From assembly GCA_003567495.1 (NCBI GenBank), contig PWZK01000148.1, forward strand, positions 1 through 6,963: a DNA stretch of 6,963 nucleotides. The letters run 5' to 3'. Both the position numbers and the translations under genes were made by a program. Below, piece after piece: positions 1-5,528 of the stretch; within the stretch, counting starts at the first letter, position 1, and each line of letters begins with the position of its first letter. Below the pieces are notes generated by a model. That model was given only the letters and a program-made list of their open reading frames with translations. It did not search any database and had not been told where the DNA came from. Source of the DNA: Candidatus Brocadiaceae bacterium (GTDB lineage: Bacteria > Planctomycetota > Brocadiia > SM23-32).

Positions 1-2
1 AG

Positions 3-188
3 GAAACGACAGACATGTCAATTGAAAAAATCAGCAAGGGCGTTCCAAGCAGGCTTGCCGGTGAAGGAGGTTCCATGTCGCTGGCTACGTTAAAGGGGCC
101 GGGAAGGGTGTGGTTGCAAACGATGCCTGTCCAGGGTATCGCGGGGGAGATATCAAAATATTTGCCGGTAAGGCCCGATCCTCGATGA
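3..188 (+). CDS. AIM24/TIGR00266 family protein, C-terminal part (5' end outside window)
   Basis: The frame is open from base 3 to a TGA at 186-188 and gives the last 61 residues of a protein that begins upstream of the window. The segment [20 protein letters not shown], followed by [11 protein letters not shown], resembles the C-terminal block of the AIM24/TIGR00266 family (pattern GEG-hydrophobic-GPG-VWLQ-MP-LA). These are beta-rich proteins of poorly defined function in bacteria; the yeast namesake is mitochondrial. No catalytic residues can be assigned. The tail after the conserved block is short ([11 protein letters not shown]) and has no membrane segment. The gene converges on hemL, with terminator-like hairpins between them, so it is probably a separate transcription unit. 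Family assignment rests on motif memory only; it is moderately sure that this is a real gene end and less sure which subfamily it is. Confidence 0.6.
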   Translation, partial: ETTDMSIEKISKGVPSRLAGEGGSMSLATLKGPGRVWLQTMPVQGIAGEISKYLPVRPDPR

Positions 189-214
189 AACTGCTGTGCT
201 CCAGAGAAAACGGA

Positions 215-277
215 GGAAAAAAAGCCTGGCAAAAACTTTTCTTTTTATACGACAGAGTTTTTTGCTAAGCTTTTTCC
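215..277. terminator. Possible bidirectional terminator hairpin between convergent genes
   Basis: An imperfect inverted repeat pairs 215-236 with 257-277 around a 20-nt loop. GG-A-tract-GC-TGGC-AAAAAC on the left matches G-TTTTT-GCTAAGC-TTTTT-CC on the right, with an A-A bulge, one C-A mismatch and a G-T wobble. Read leftward after hemL, the GC-containing core ends in a seven-base T run (complement of 217-223). Read rightward after the AIM24-like gene, the core ends in five T (271-275). The stem is AT-rich, so its strength is uncertain. Confidence 0.4.
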
Positions 278-296
278 AAAAAAAGCGTCGGCGCTT
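278..296 (-). terminator. Candidate intrinsic terminator downstream of hemL
   Basis: On the minus strand the sequence AAGCG (296-292), loop CCGA, CGCTT (287-283) forms a 5-bp hairpin. With the two stem Ts it runs into a stretch of seven T (complement of 278-284). It lies about 80 nt beyond the hemL stop codon, where the hem operon transcript would be expected to end. The stem is short, so it may act together with the next hairpin at 215-277. Confidence 0.45.
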
Positions 297-316
297 GCCT
301 TTCGCGCAGCTGCACC

Positions 317-337
317 GCCTGCCTGCAGCAGGCAGGC
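317..337. repeat. GC-rich perfect palindrome in the convergent intergenic region
   Basis: The arms GCCTGCCTGC (317-326) and GCAGGCAGGC (328-337) are exact reverse complements around a single A. As RNA it would form about nine pairs with a tiny loop. No T run follows on either strand, so it is not a standard terminator by itself. It could be a dispersed palindromic repeat of this genome or a transcript-end stabiliser; the window has no second copy. Confidence 0.6.
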
Positions 338-376
338 TGGAAACGCGTGAAATGCGGGTTGAGCGCCTTACCAGTG

Positions 377-1657
377 TCATTTCCGCAGCCAGGCCTCCAC
401 GGCGGTCAGGACCGCTTCGATGTCACCGGGGCTGTGCTGCGTTGATAAAAAGGAGGCTTCGAACTGAGAGGGGGGGAAGAGAATGCCTGCATCCAGCATG
501 GCACTGAAAAATTTACCATACTCCGCTACCTCGGCGGATCGGGCGTGGGAGTAGTTTGCAGGCTGGGAATGTGAGAAAAATACCGTAAACATCGACCCTA
601 CTCGATTAATAACTGCCTCTTTCCCGGCTTTTTTAAATGCCGTTTTCAAACCTTCTTCCAGCTCGCCCGCCAGAAGCTCGAGCTTCTCATACGGACTGTT
701 TTCCAAAAGATATTTTAAAACGGCAATCCCGGCGCTCACAACCACCGGATTGCCCGAGAGCGTGCCGGCCTGATATACCAGACCGCCCGGAGCCAGACAG
801 TCCATAATTTCTCTTCTGCCTCCGAACGCTCCCACCGGAAGACCGCCGCCGATAATCTTTCCCAATGTGGTCAGGTCGGGCCGTACGCCGAACAATTGCT
901 GTGCGCCGCCCGGCGCTACGCGGAAGCCGGTTATGACTTCGTCGAATATAAGCACAGATCCGCTTTCGTTGCAGGCCTCGCGCAATACCTCCAAAAAACC
1001 GTTTTCGGGCGGCACGACTCCCATATTGGCGGGGATCGGTTCTGCGAGAATGCAGGCGATGTCATCGCCGTGTTTTTTGACAGTATCCTTCACCGCCCCA
1101 GGGTCGTTATAAGGCAAAACCAGCGTCTCGGAAGCTATGGCGTCGGGCACGCCCGGACTGCCCGGAATGCCGAAGGTTGCCAATCCGGAGCCTGCTTTTG
1201 CAAGCAGACAATCGCTGTGTCCGTGATATCCGCCTTCGAATTTCACTATTTTATTTTTGCCCGTATAGCCTCGCGCCAGCCTCACTGCGCTCATCACAGC
1301 TTCGGTCCCCGAATTGACCATTCTCATGGAATCAATCGAAGGGAAGGCTTTCTTTACAAGTTCGGCAAGCTCGGTTTCGGGGGGAGTTGAGAGGCCGAAG
1401 CTTATGCCCTTTTCTGCTGCAGCTCGTATGGCCCCGGTAAGCGAAGGGTGGGCATGCCCGAGTATGTTGGCCCCCCACGACTGGATAAAATCGACATATT
1501 TGTTGCCGTCGATATCGTAAAGGTAAGCTCCGCCGGCACTGGAGGCGAAGACCGGTTCGGCGCCCACGGAGGTAAAGGTCCTGGCCGGGCTGTTCACCCC
1601 GCCGGGGATGGAACGGATCGCCTTCTCGTAAGCTTTTCTACTCAAGTTTCGAGCCAT
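377..1657 (-). CDS. hemL: Glutamate-1-semialdehyde 2,1-aminomutase
   Basis: This enzyme converts glutamate-1-semialdehyde to 5-aminolevulinate, the last step of the C5 route into tetrapyrroles. It is a cytosolic, PLP-dependent class III aminotransferase-fold protein. The 426-residue product has the usual length. Visible motifs are GGVNSPAR at about 19-26, NSGTEA (115-120) for cofactor phosphate contacts, FEGGYHGHSD (140-149), FDEVITGFR (238-246) with the PLP-ring aspartate D239, and TLGKIIGGGLP with the Schiff-base lysine K267. The start at 1657 (MARNLSRKAYEKA) was chosen because HemL proteins begin this way. A longer reading upstream adds 35 basic residues lying over the hemB 3' end and has no family support. 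The start overlaps the end of hemB by 16 nt, suggesting translational coupling; upstream there is only a weak AGG. It is the last gene of the operon. Confidence 0.96.
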   Translation of the reverse strand: MARNLSRKAYEKAIRSIPGGVNSPARTFTSVGAEPVFASSAGGAYLYDIDGNKYVDFIQSWGANILGHAHPSLTGAIRAAAEKGISFGLSTPPETELAELVKKAFPSIDSMRMVNSGTEAVMSAVRLARGYTGKNKIVKFEGGYHGHSDCLLAKAGSGLATFGIPGSPGVPDAIASETLVLPYNDPGAVKDTVKKHGDDIACILAEPIPANMGVVPPENGFLEVLREACNESGSVLIFDEVITGFRVAPGGAQQLFGVRPDLTTLGKIIGGGLPVGAFGGRREIMDCLAPGGLVYQAGTLSGNPVVVSAGIAVLKYLLENSPYEKLELLAGELEEGLKTAFKKAGKEAVINRVGSMFTVFFSHSQPANYSHARSAEVAEYGKFFSAMLDAGILFPPSQFEASFLSTQHSPGDIEAVLTAVEAWLRK

Positions 1658-2613
1658 TTTGAGACCTGTTTTGCGTAGTAGGTGATAATAGCGTCGGCGC
1701 CGGCGCGCTTGATGGAAAGGAGTGATTCCAAGACGGCATCCCGTTCGTTCAGAGCGCCGCATTCGGCCGCATGCTTCAGCATGGCATATTCACCGCTGAC
1801 CTGGTAAGCGGCCACCGGCAGCCGGGTCTCTTCTTTCAGTTCACAGAGCACGTCGAGGAAGGGCAGAGCGGGTTTGACCATCAGCCAGTCGGCTCCTTCG
1901 TCCTCGTCAAGCAGCGCATCCCTTATCGCTTCTCTGCGATTGCCGGGCGGCAGCTGGTAGGATTTTCGGTCGCCGAAGTCCGGGGTCGACCCGGCGGCGT
2001 CGCGGAACGGCCCGTAAAAGCTTGAAGCAAATTTAGCCGCGTAAGACATCACGGCCGTTTCCGTCAGCCCTCTATAGTCCAGCCCGTCTCTTATGGCCCC
2101 GATCTGCCCGTCCATCATGGCCGAGGGTGCGACCATGTCGGCACCCGCCTCGCCGTGTATGACCGCCATGCGGGCAAGGAGGGGAAGGGTTGCGTCGTTG
2201 TCGATGGACCCGTCTTCGCTGATGATTCCACAGTGACCGTGATAGGTATATGCGCAAAGACAGACATCGGTGATGACCACGAGCTGCGGGGAGTCCCGCT
2301 TTATACGTTCCACCGCCCTGCATACAAGCCCTTTGTCGTCAAGAGCCGCAGACGCTTTTGCGTCCTTTTGTCCCTCATCAGGAACGCCGAACAGGAGCAC
2401 TGCAGCGCCTTTAAAACCATCGAGTTCTTCTCCTATGCGGTCGACGGATACCTGGCATACGCCGGGCATCGATGGTATCTCCCACCTTTTATTTTGTCCT
2501 TCAAGAACAAAAATCGGCAGGATCAGATCGTCCGCACTCAGGCTGGTTTCCCGAGCGAGCCTGCGCAGTGGTTCGCTGCGTCTGTTTCTTCTCATTCTGG
2601 TTTCAGGAAACAT
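1642..2613 (-). CDS. hemB: Delta-aminolevulinic acid dehydratase (porphobilinogen synthase)
   Basis: HemB condenses two 5-aminolevulinate molecules into porphobilinogen in the cytosol; family members are usually octameric. The 323-residue product has normal length. The two Schiff-base lysines are visible: K194 in SYAAKFASSFYGPFRDA and K247 in DWLMVKPALPFLD. The metal site is the cysteine type, CLCAYTYHGHC with C118, C120 and C128, so this is a zinc-dependent form rather than the aspartate-rich magnesium form. The start at 2613 (MFPETRMRRNRR) is supported by an AGGAAG ribosome binding site 6 nt upstream and fits family N-termini. An in-frame ATG at 2664 overlaps the preceding stop codon as TAATG, but would add 17 residues without family support. 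The gene follows the cobA-hemD fusion by 52 nt and overlaps hemL by 16 nt. Confidence 0.96.
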   Translation of the reverse strand: MFPETRMRRNRRSEPLRRLARETSLSADDLILPIFVLEGQNKRWEIPSMPGVCQVSVDRIGEELDGFKGAAVLLFGVPDEGQKDAKASAALDDKGLVCRAVERIKRDSPQLVVITDVCLCAYTYHGHCGIISEDGSIDNDATLPLLARMAVIHGEAGADMVAPSAMMDGQIGAIRDGLDYRGLTETAVMSYAAKFASSFYGPFRDAAGSTPDFGDRKSYQLPPGNRREAIRDALLDEDEGADWLMVKPALPFLDVLCELKEETRLPVAAYQVSGEYAMLKHAAECGALNERDAVLESLLSIKRAGADAIITYYAKQVSKWLET

Positions 2614-2619
2614 AAAAGG

Positions 2620-2625
2620 CTTCCT
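2620..2625 (-). promoter_or_regulatory. Ribosome binding site deciding the hemB start
   Basis: AGGAAG on the minus strand, followed by CCTTTT and then ATG at 2613. It favours this start over the in-frame ATG at 2664, whose upstream sequence (GTAGGCGCTTA) is a poorer match. Confidence 0.6.
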
Positions 2626-2665
2626 ATTTGGAGTGCATCGACAATTTGTTGTTAGTGTCAACACA

Positions 2666-4060
2666 TTAAGCGCCTACTACCTTCGATATAACCCCGTATT
2701 CTGAAAGCTGTTTCCGGGTCACCTCGCCTATAGACCATACCTCGCTGTCAAAAGCATCATTACCGTATTTTTTCCAAAAGGCCCTGGCGCCCGATGGGCA
2801 TGTGAAGTAGATCACATCGTGGGGCGGGAGAGGTTTGCCGAGTTCCGGGTGGGGGACCACTTTGTGCAGGCACAGGCGGGTGATATTGCCAAGTTTGGCG
2901 GCCAGGCGGCCGGCAAGCGCCTCGGTCGCCGTTGCACTCTGGAGCAGGAGCACGTTTCCTCTCTTCCGTCCGTTCACGGCCGATACTATGCCGTCCGACC
3001 CCATTCCAGAAGGGATAATGTCGGCATTTATACCAAAGTCCGCAAGCGTGCCGGCGGTGCCGGCTCCGCACGCGACAACGCCGGTGCCGCTCAGGATGCG
3101 GCAATCCTGCCGGAGATTTGCAATTTCATCAAAGAACATGCGCACGCTTGTTCTGCTTGTAAATACGGTATATGAGAAGATGCCTTCTGCCAGGTTGGCG
3201 ACTGTAGCCGGCAGTTTTTGGCAATCCGATTCGTTTTTTGTAGCTCTGATCGCCGGCCAGTGGAGGATACGCCCGAGGGCCCGGAAGTTGCCTGGGTTCA
3301 GACCGGTAAAGAGAATCCGCGGGCGCCGCGGCAATATTTTGTCCTCTCCTGCGGCTTTTCCTATGACCAGAATGGCGGGCGCTTCTATGTCCTCTTGCTT
3401 CGACAGCCGGGCTATATCTTCCAATGTGCCGCCGGACTGTTTTTGCCACGGCATGGAAAGCCTTTCGAGCATTGCCGCCGGCGTATCCGGGGGCCAGCCA
3501 CTATCGGTCAGCTTATCGACTACGTCTTTGATGACGGACACGCCCATGAAAATAACGAGCGAGTCGGCATTCGGAAAGTCTTTCTTAACCGTTCCGCCCG
3601 AACCTCTTGCCGTGACTATAGCGAAGGAGTCGCGGTCTTCCCGATAAGTAAGGGGCAGGTCGGTCAGTGACGAGAATGCGGTTGCAGCCGTGAGACCGGG
3701 GATGACTTCGCATTTTACGCCGCGGGCGGTAAGAAACTCGAGTTCCTCCATCCCCCGGCCGAAAATGTGCGGATCGCCGGTTTTAACACGGGCCACGGTT
3801 CGCCCTTGGCGGGCGCTGCCAAGCATTAGCTCGTTGATCTTATCCTGGTTTTTAAGCTCTTTATCCTCGCCGCGCCAGAGGAATTCTTTACCGTCCGGGG
3901 ATACGCCGATCTGTTCGAAAAAACTCCTCGGCAGCAGCCTGTCGCATATCAGCACGTCGGACTTTCTGATGGCCCTCAGGGCGCGCAGGGTCATCAGGTC
4001 CGGAGCGCCCGGCCCGGCGCCTATTATATATACTGGAGCATTATTTTTATGTTCAGTCAT
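2666..4060 (-). CDS. cobA-hemD: Fused uroporphyrinogen-III C-methyltransferase / uroporphyrinogen-III synthase
   Basis: This is a two-domain cytosolic enzyme of 464 residues. Residues about 8-240 are a SAM-dependent uroporphyrinogen-III methyltransferase (SUMT/CobA type) that makes precorrin-2. Its motifs are VYIIGAGPGAPDLMTLRA (10-27), RVKTGDPHIFGRGMEE (91-106), VIPGLTAATAFSSLTDLPLT (119-138) and a FMGV segment (171-174). Residues about 247-464 fit uroporphyrinogen-III synthase (HemD), which closes hydroxymethylbilane with inversion of ring D. Recognisable blocks are YTVFTSRTSVRMFF (297-310), VACGAGTAGTLADFGI (329-344), SDGIVSAV (355-362), IYFTCPSGARAFW (417-429) and VWSIGEVTRKQL (441-452). 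HemD sequences diverge strongly, so this half rests on pattern and fusion context. The usual GG before DP in SUMT is TG here. The gene heads the operon behind a promoter at 4106-4134; the ribosome binding site is weak (GGA, 7 nt before ATG). Confidence 0.93.
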   Translation of the reverse strand: MTEHKNNAPVYIIGAGPGAPDLMTLRALRAIRKSDVLICDRLLPRSFFEQIGVSPDGKEFLWRGEDKELKNQDKINELMLGSARQGRTVARVKTGDPHIFGRGMEELEFLTARGVKCEVIPGLTAATAFSSLTDLPLTYREDRDSFAIVTARGSGGTVKKDFPNADSLVIFMGVSVIKDVVDKLTDSGWPPDTPAAMLERLSMPWQKQSGGTLEDIARLSKQEDIEAPAILVIGKAAGEDKILPRRPRILFTGLNPGNFRALGRILHWPAIRATKNESDCQKLPATVANLAEGIFSYTVFTSRTSVRMFFDEIANLRQDCRILSGTGVVACGAGTAGTLADFGINADIIPSGMGSDGIVSAVNGRKRGNVLLLQSATATEALAGRLAAKLGNITRLCLHKVVPHPELGKPLPPHDVIYFTCPSGARAFWKKYGNDAFDSEVWSIGEVTRKQLSEYGVISKVVGA

Positions 4061-4105
4061 AGTTTGTCCGTCTTCAAATTCAAGTTACCCATAAACAAGA
4101 TAAGT

Positions 4106-4134
4106 ATTATAAAGAATATTATGGTGATAATCAA
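4106..4134 (-). promoter_or_regulatory. Sigma70-like promoter of the cobA-hemD/hemB/hemL operon
   Basis: On the minus strand, TTGATT (4134-4129), a 17-nt spacer and a perfect TATAAT (4111-4106). The predicted transcription start is near 4099, giving a leader of about 39 nt before the ATG at 4060. Position, spacing and direction all fit the operon. Confidence 0.65.
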
Positions 4135-4155
4135 TTCCGAAGGGGGAAAACGAAT

Positions 4156-4185
4156 TTGACAGCAATCTGTAGTAAGACATATAAT
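4156..4185 (+). promoter_or_regulatory. Consensus sigma70-type promoter of larE
   Basis: TTGACA (4156-4161) and TATAAT (4180-4185) both match the consensus exactly, with an 18-nt spacer. The predicted transcription start is at about 4192, which is the A of an in-frame ATG. The -35 box begins with TTG, which could be mistaken for a start codon of the downstream gene. Confidence 0.75.
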
Positions 4186-4191
4186 ACATAT

Positions 4192-5055
4192 ATGGAGATT
4201 TCATGGTCCAAAAAAATGAACAAAGAAACTGAAGAAAAATATCAACTGCTGAAAGATATCATTGGTGAGTGGGGCCGGTGCGTGGTGGCTTTCTCTGGTG
4301 GTTGTGACAGCAGCCTGCTGCTCAATGTGGCATCGGATGTGTTGGGAGCCGCAAAGGTGCTGGCCGTAACCGCAAGGTCGCCTTCTTTCCCCGCCCATGA
4401 ACTTGAGGAGGCTCGCAGAGGGGCGGCGAAACTCGGAGTGGAGCATATGGAGTTTGATACCGATGAGTTGAGCGATCCCAAATTTGTCGAAAACTCGAAG
4501 GATAGATGCTATTACTGCAAGCGCGAACTTTTCAATAAGGTTCGGGAGATAGCGAAAAGGCAAAACATTTCGGTTGTCTGTGATGCAAGCAATCACGACG
4601 ACGCGGAAAACGACTATCGCCCCGGGCTGAGAGCACTTAAAGAGCTTGGTATCAGAAGTCCGCTTAAGGAGGCAAAGCTTTCCAAACGGGAGGTGCGCAG
4701 CCTCTCCCGCCGCCTCGGGCTTCCGACGCACGACAGGCCATCTTTTGCATGCCTGGCCTCGCGTTTTCCTTATGGGGAGAAGATTACAGAAAAGAAGCTC
4801 GACAGGGTGGGGCGGGCAGAACTTGTAATGAAGGAGGCCGGTTACCGGCAATTTCGCGTGCGCAGTCACGGAGATGTCTCAAGAATCGAGCTGGGGCCGG
4901 AAGAAGACTGGTCCGGATTATCGGGTTCCGGAGGAGGGATTATAGTGAAGAAGCTGAAAAAACTGGGTTACGTTTATGTAACGCTCGATTTGGAAGGTTA
5001 CAGAACCGGCTCAATGAACGAGGCTATAGGCGAAAAATCGATACCCATAACATGA
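4192..5055 (+). CDS. larE: LarE-type ATP-dependent sacrificial sulfur transferase
   Basis: LarE adenylates a carboxylate of pyridinium-3,5-biscarboxylic acid mononucleotide and transfers sulfur to it, building the nickel-pincer cofactor of lactate racemase. The 287-residue product has the PP-loop AFSGGCDSS (33-41), RCYYCKRELF with C106 and C109, RPSFACLASRFPYG with C187, and the LarE-typical tail TLDLEGYRTGSMNE. In the family, the cysteine of ACLASR is either the sacrificial sulfur donor or, with the CxxC pair, a ligand of a [4Fe-4S] cluster that carries the sulfur. This protein has all three cysteines, so the cluster type is inferred. The start at 4192 is the first ATG compatible with the promoter. 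ATG 4216 (MNKETEEKYQ) matches family N-termini better but has no well-spaced ribosome binding site. A TTG at 4156 is the -35 box. No larA, larB or larC is visible, so the substrate could differ. Confidence 0.87.
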   Translation: MEISWSKKMNKETEEKYQLLKDIIGEWGRCVVAFSGGCDSSLLLNVASDVLGAAKVLAVTARSPSFPAHELEEARRGAAKLGVEHMEFDTDELSDPKFVENSKDRCYYCKRELFNKVREIAKRQNISVVCDASNHDDAENDYRPGLRALKELGIRSPLKEAKLSKREVRSLSRRLGLPTHDRPSFACLASRFPYGEKITEKKLDRVGRAELVMKEAGYRQFRVRSHGDVSRIELGPEEDWSGLSGSGGGIIVKKLKKLGYVYVTLDLEGYRTGSMNEAIGEKSIPIT

Positions 5056-5092
5056 CATAAAAGGAAGAAGGCTATCCCAACCCGGACAAGCC

Positions 5093-5120
5093 GGAATCTG
5101 GAATGGGGAATTAGGAATCA
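5093..5120 (+). repeat. Four tandem heptads of the form GGAATNN
   Basis: Four consecutive 7-bp units begin GGAAT and differ only in the last two bases (CT, GG, TA, CA). They fill most of the short spacer between the larE stop and the insertion sequence, ending in the A run that abuts the element. The array is not coding in any sensible frame. Confidence 0.7.
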
Positions 5121-5127
5121 AAAAAAA

Positions 5128-5153
5128 GGGTCTTCATAAAAATCTGTGGGTGA
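5128..5153 (+). repeat. Left terminal inverted repeat of the ISL3 element
   Basis: Compared with the reverse complement of 6758-6783, it differs only at positions 2, 3, 12 and 17 of 26. It starts GGGTCTTCAT and ends TGTGGGTGA. It sits directly against a run of eight A. Confidence 0.88.
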
Positions 5154-5209
5154 ACATCAAGAATATGCGGGAGATTATTTCCCAAGAAACGGCGGATTTT
5201 CCCAAGGCA

Positions 5210-5350
5210 TGGGAAGCGTCAACAGAAGTGTTTTGGAGAAGCTGATGGCAGATTGATTTATCTGCCCCCGTGCAACCTTCTGTTGCTTGCTTCGGCCGGC
5301 TATCCCCGGCGGTTTGCTTCCCAGCATTGCCCGCTTCCGTTTCACCGGCT
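5210..5350 (-). ncRNA. Candidate structured RNA inside the IS, read leftward
   Basis: Transcription from the promoter at 5357-5385 would start near 5350 and read through a nested set of exact inverted repeats. The outer stem pairs TGGGAAGC (5210-5217) with GCTTCCCA (5316-5323). Inside it are two arms. The first pairs CAACAGAAG (5220-5228) with CTTCTGTTG (5277-5285) and contains the hairpin GGCAGAT (5247-5253) / ATCTGCC (5260-5266). The second is GCCGG (5295-5299) / CCGGC (5306-5310). The 3' end is unknown; the run of eight T (minus strand) just outside the IS end at 5120-5127 is one possibility. No known RNA family was recognised, and no start codon with a ribosome binding site stands out. 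This is an inference from structure plus promoter. Confidence 0.33.
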
Positions 5351-5356
5351 GACGGT

Positions 5357-5385
5357 ATTATAGATTCAGGCTCCGGAGCTGTCAA
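5357..5385 (-). promoter_or_regulatory. Perfect-consensus promoter reading out of the IS leftward
   Basis: On the minus strand, TTGACA (5385-5380), a 17-nt spacer and TATAAT (5362-5357): both hexamers and the spacing are optimal. The predicted start is about 5350. It points away from the transposase, towards the left IS end and the 3' end of larE, where it could make antisense RNA. The palindrome GCTCCGGAGC (5370-5379) lies in the spacer and could be an operator. Confidence 0.6.
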
Positions 5386-5447
5386 GTTCTGTTTTCTCAT
5401 CCCCTGCATGTGAGGTGCAGCAGGCTACTCGAAAGTTGTACAAGAGG

Positions 5448-5476
5448 TTGAAAAATAGTGCGCATCCGGTTATCTT
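5448..5476 (+). promoter_or_regulatory. Candidate transposase promoter
   Basis: TTGAAA (5448-5453), a 17-nt spacer and TATCTT (5471-5476), matching the consensus at 5 and 4 of 6 positions. The predicted start is about 5483, inside the loop of the hairpin at 5460-5528, so the native message would lack the left arm of that hairpin. Confidence 0.4.
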
Positions 5477-5528
5477 TTGGTTTTCAATCAGCTTAAGATT
5501 TTATTACCAAAGGAAAAACCGAATGCGC
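5460..5528 (+). promoter_or_regulatory. Long hairpin covering the transposase ribosome binding site and start codon
   Basis: The left arm 5460-5481 pairs with 5506-5528 around a 24-nt loop. Pairing is near complete over about 20 bp, with one C-A mismatch, one A-A mismatch, one bulged A and one G-T wobble. The right arm contains the ribosome binding site AGGA (5511-5514) and the ATG at 5523. Message reading in from outside the element would fold this way and hide the start. Similar structures limit transposase expression in IS10 and IS50. Confidence 0.6.

Noticed and set aside
153..507. Open frames on both strands across the convergent intergenic region
   Set aside because: They run through the A/T-rich terminator-like hairpins and the hemL 3' end, are rich in Arg, Lys and Phe from simple sequence, and show no family pattern.
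1658..1762. Longer HemL with 35 extra N-terminal residues
   Set aside because: The added residues are a basic shadow of the hemB coding sequence; HemL family proteins start at MARNLSRKAYEKA or equivalent.
2614..2664. HemB start at ATG 2664, overlapping the previous stop as TAATG
   Set aside because: It has a weaker ribosome binding site and 17 extra residues unlike HemB N-termini, though coupling through this overlap cannot be fully excluded.
2835..3647. A 270-codon rightward open frame opposite cobA-hemD
   Set aside because: It is antisense to a clearly recognisable enzyme, lacks any motif, and is a typical shadow in GC-rich coding DNA.
4100..4135. AT-rich stretch resembling a Fur or PerR box upstream of cobA-hemD
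   Set aside because: The ATAAT elements are in direct rather than inverted orientation and match neither consensus well; most of the AT content is the -10 region.
4203..4232. A nine-codon leader-peptide-like frame (MVQKNEQRN) overlapping the larE start, 5 nt after a GGAG
   Set aside because: It is very short, has no runs of regulatory codons, no attenuator hairpin follows, and it overlaps larE coding sequence.
5134..5409. A 91-codon leftward open frame in the left arm of the IS
   Set aside because: It starts upstream of the leftward promoter, has no ribosome binding site or recognisable motif, and ends in the terminal repeat. Its final residues resemble the transposase end only because the two repeats are complementary.
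5415..5522. Longer transposase starting at ATG 5415
   Set aside because: The added 36 residues cover the candidate promoter and left hairpin arm, and the well-spaced AGGA site serves the ATG at 5523.
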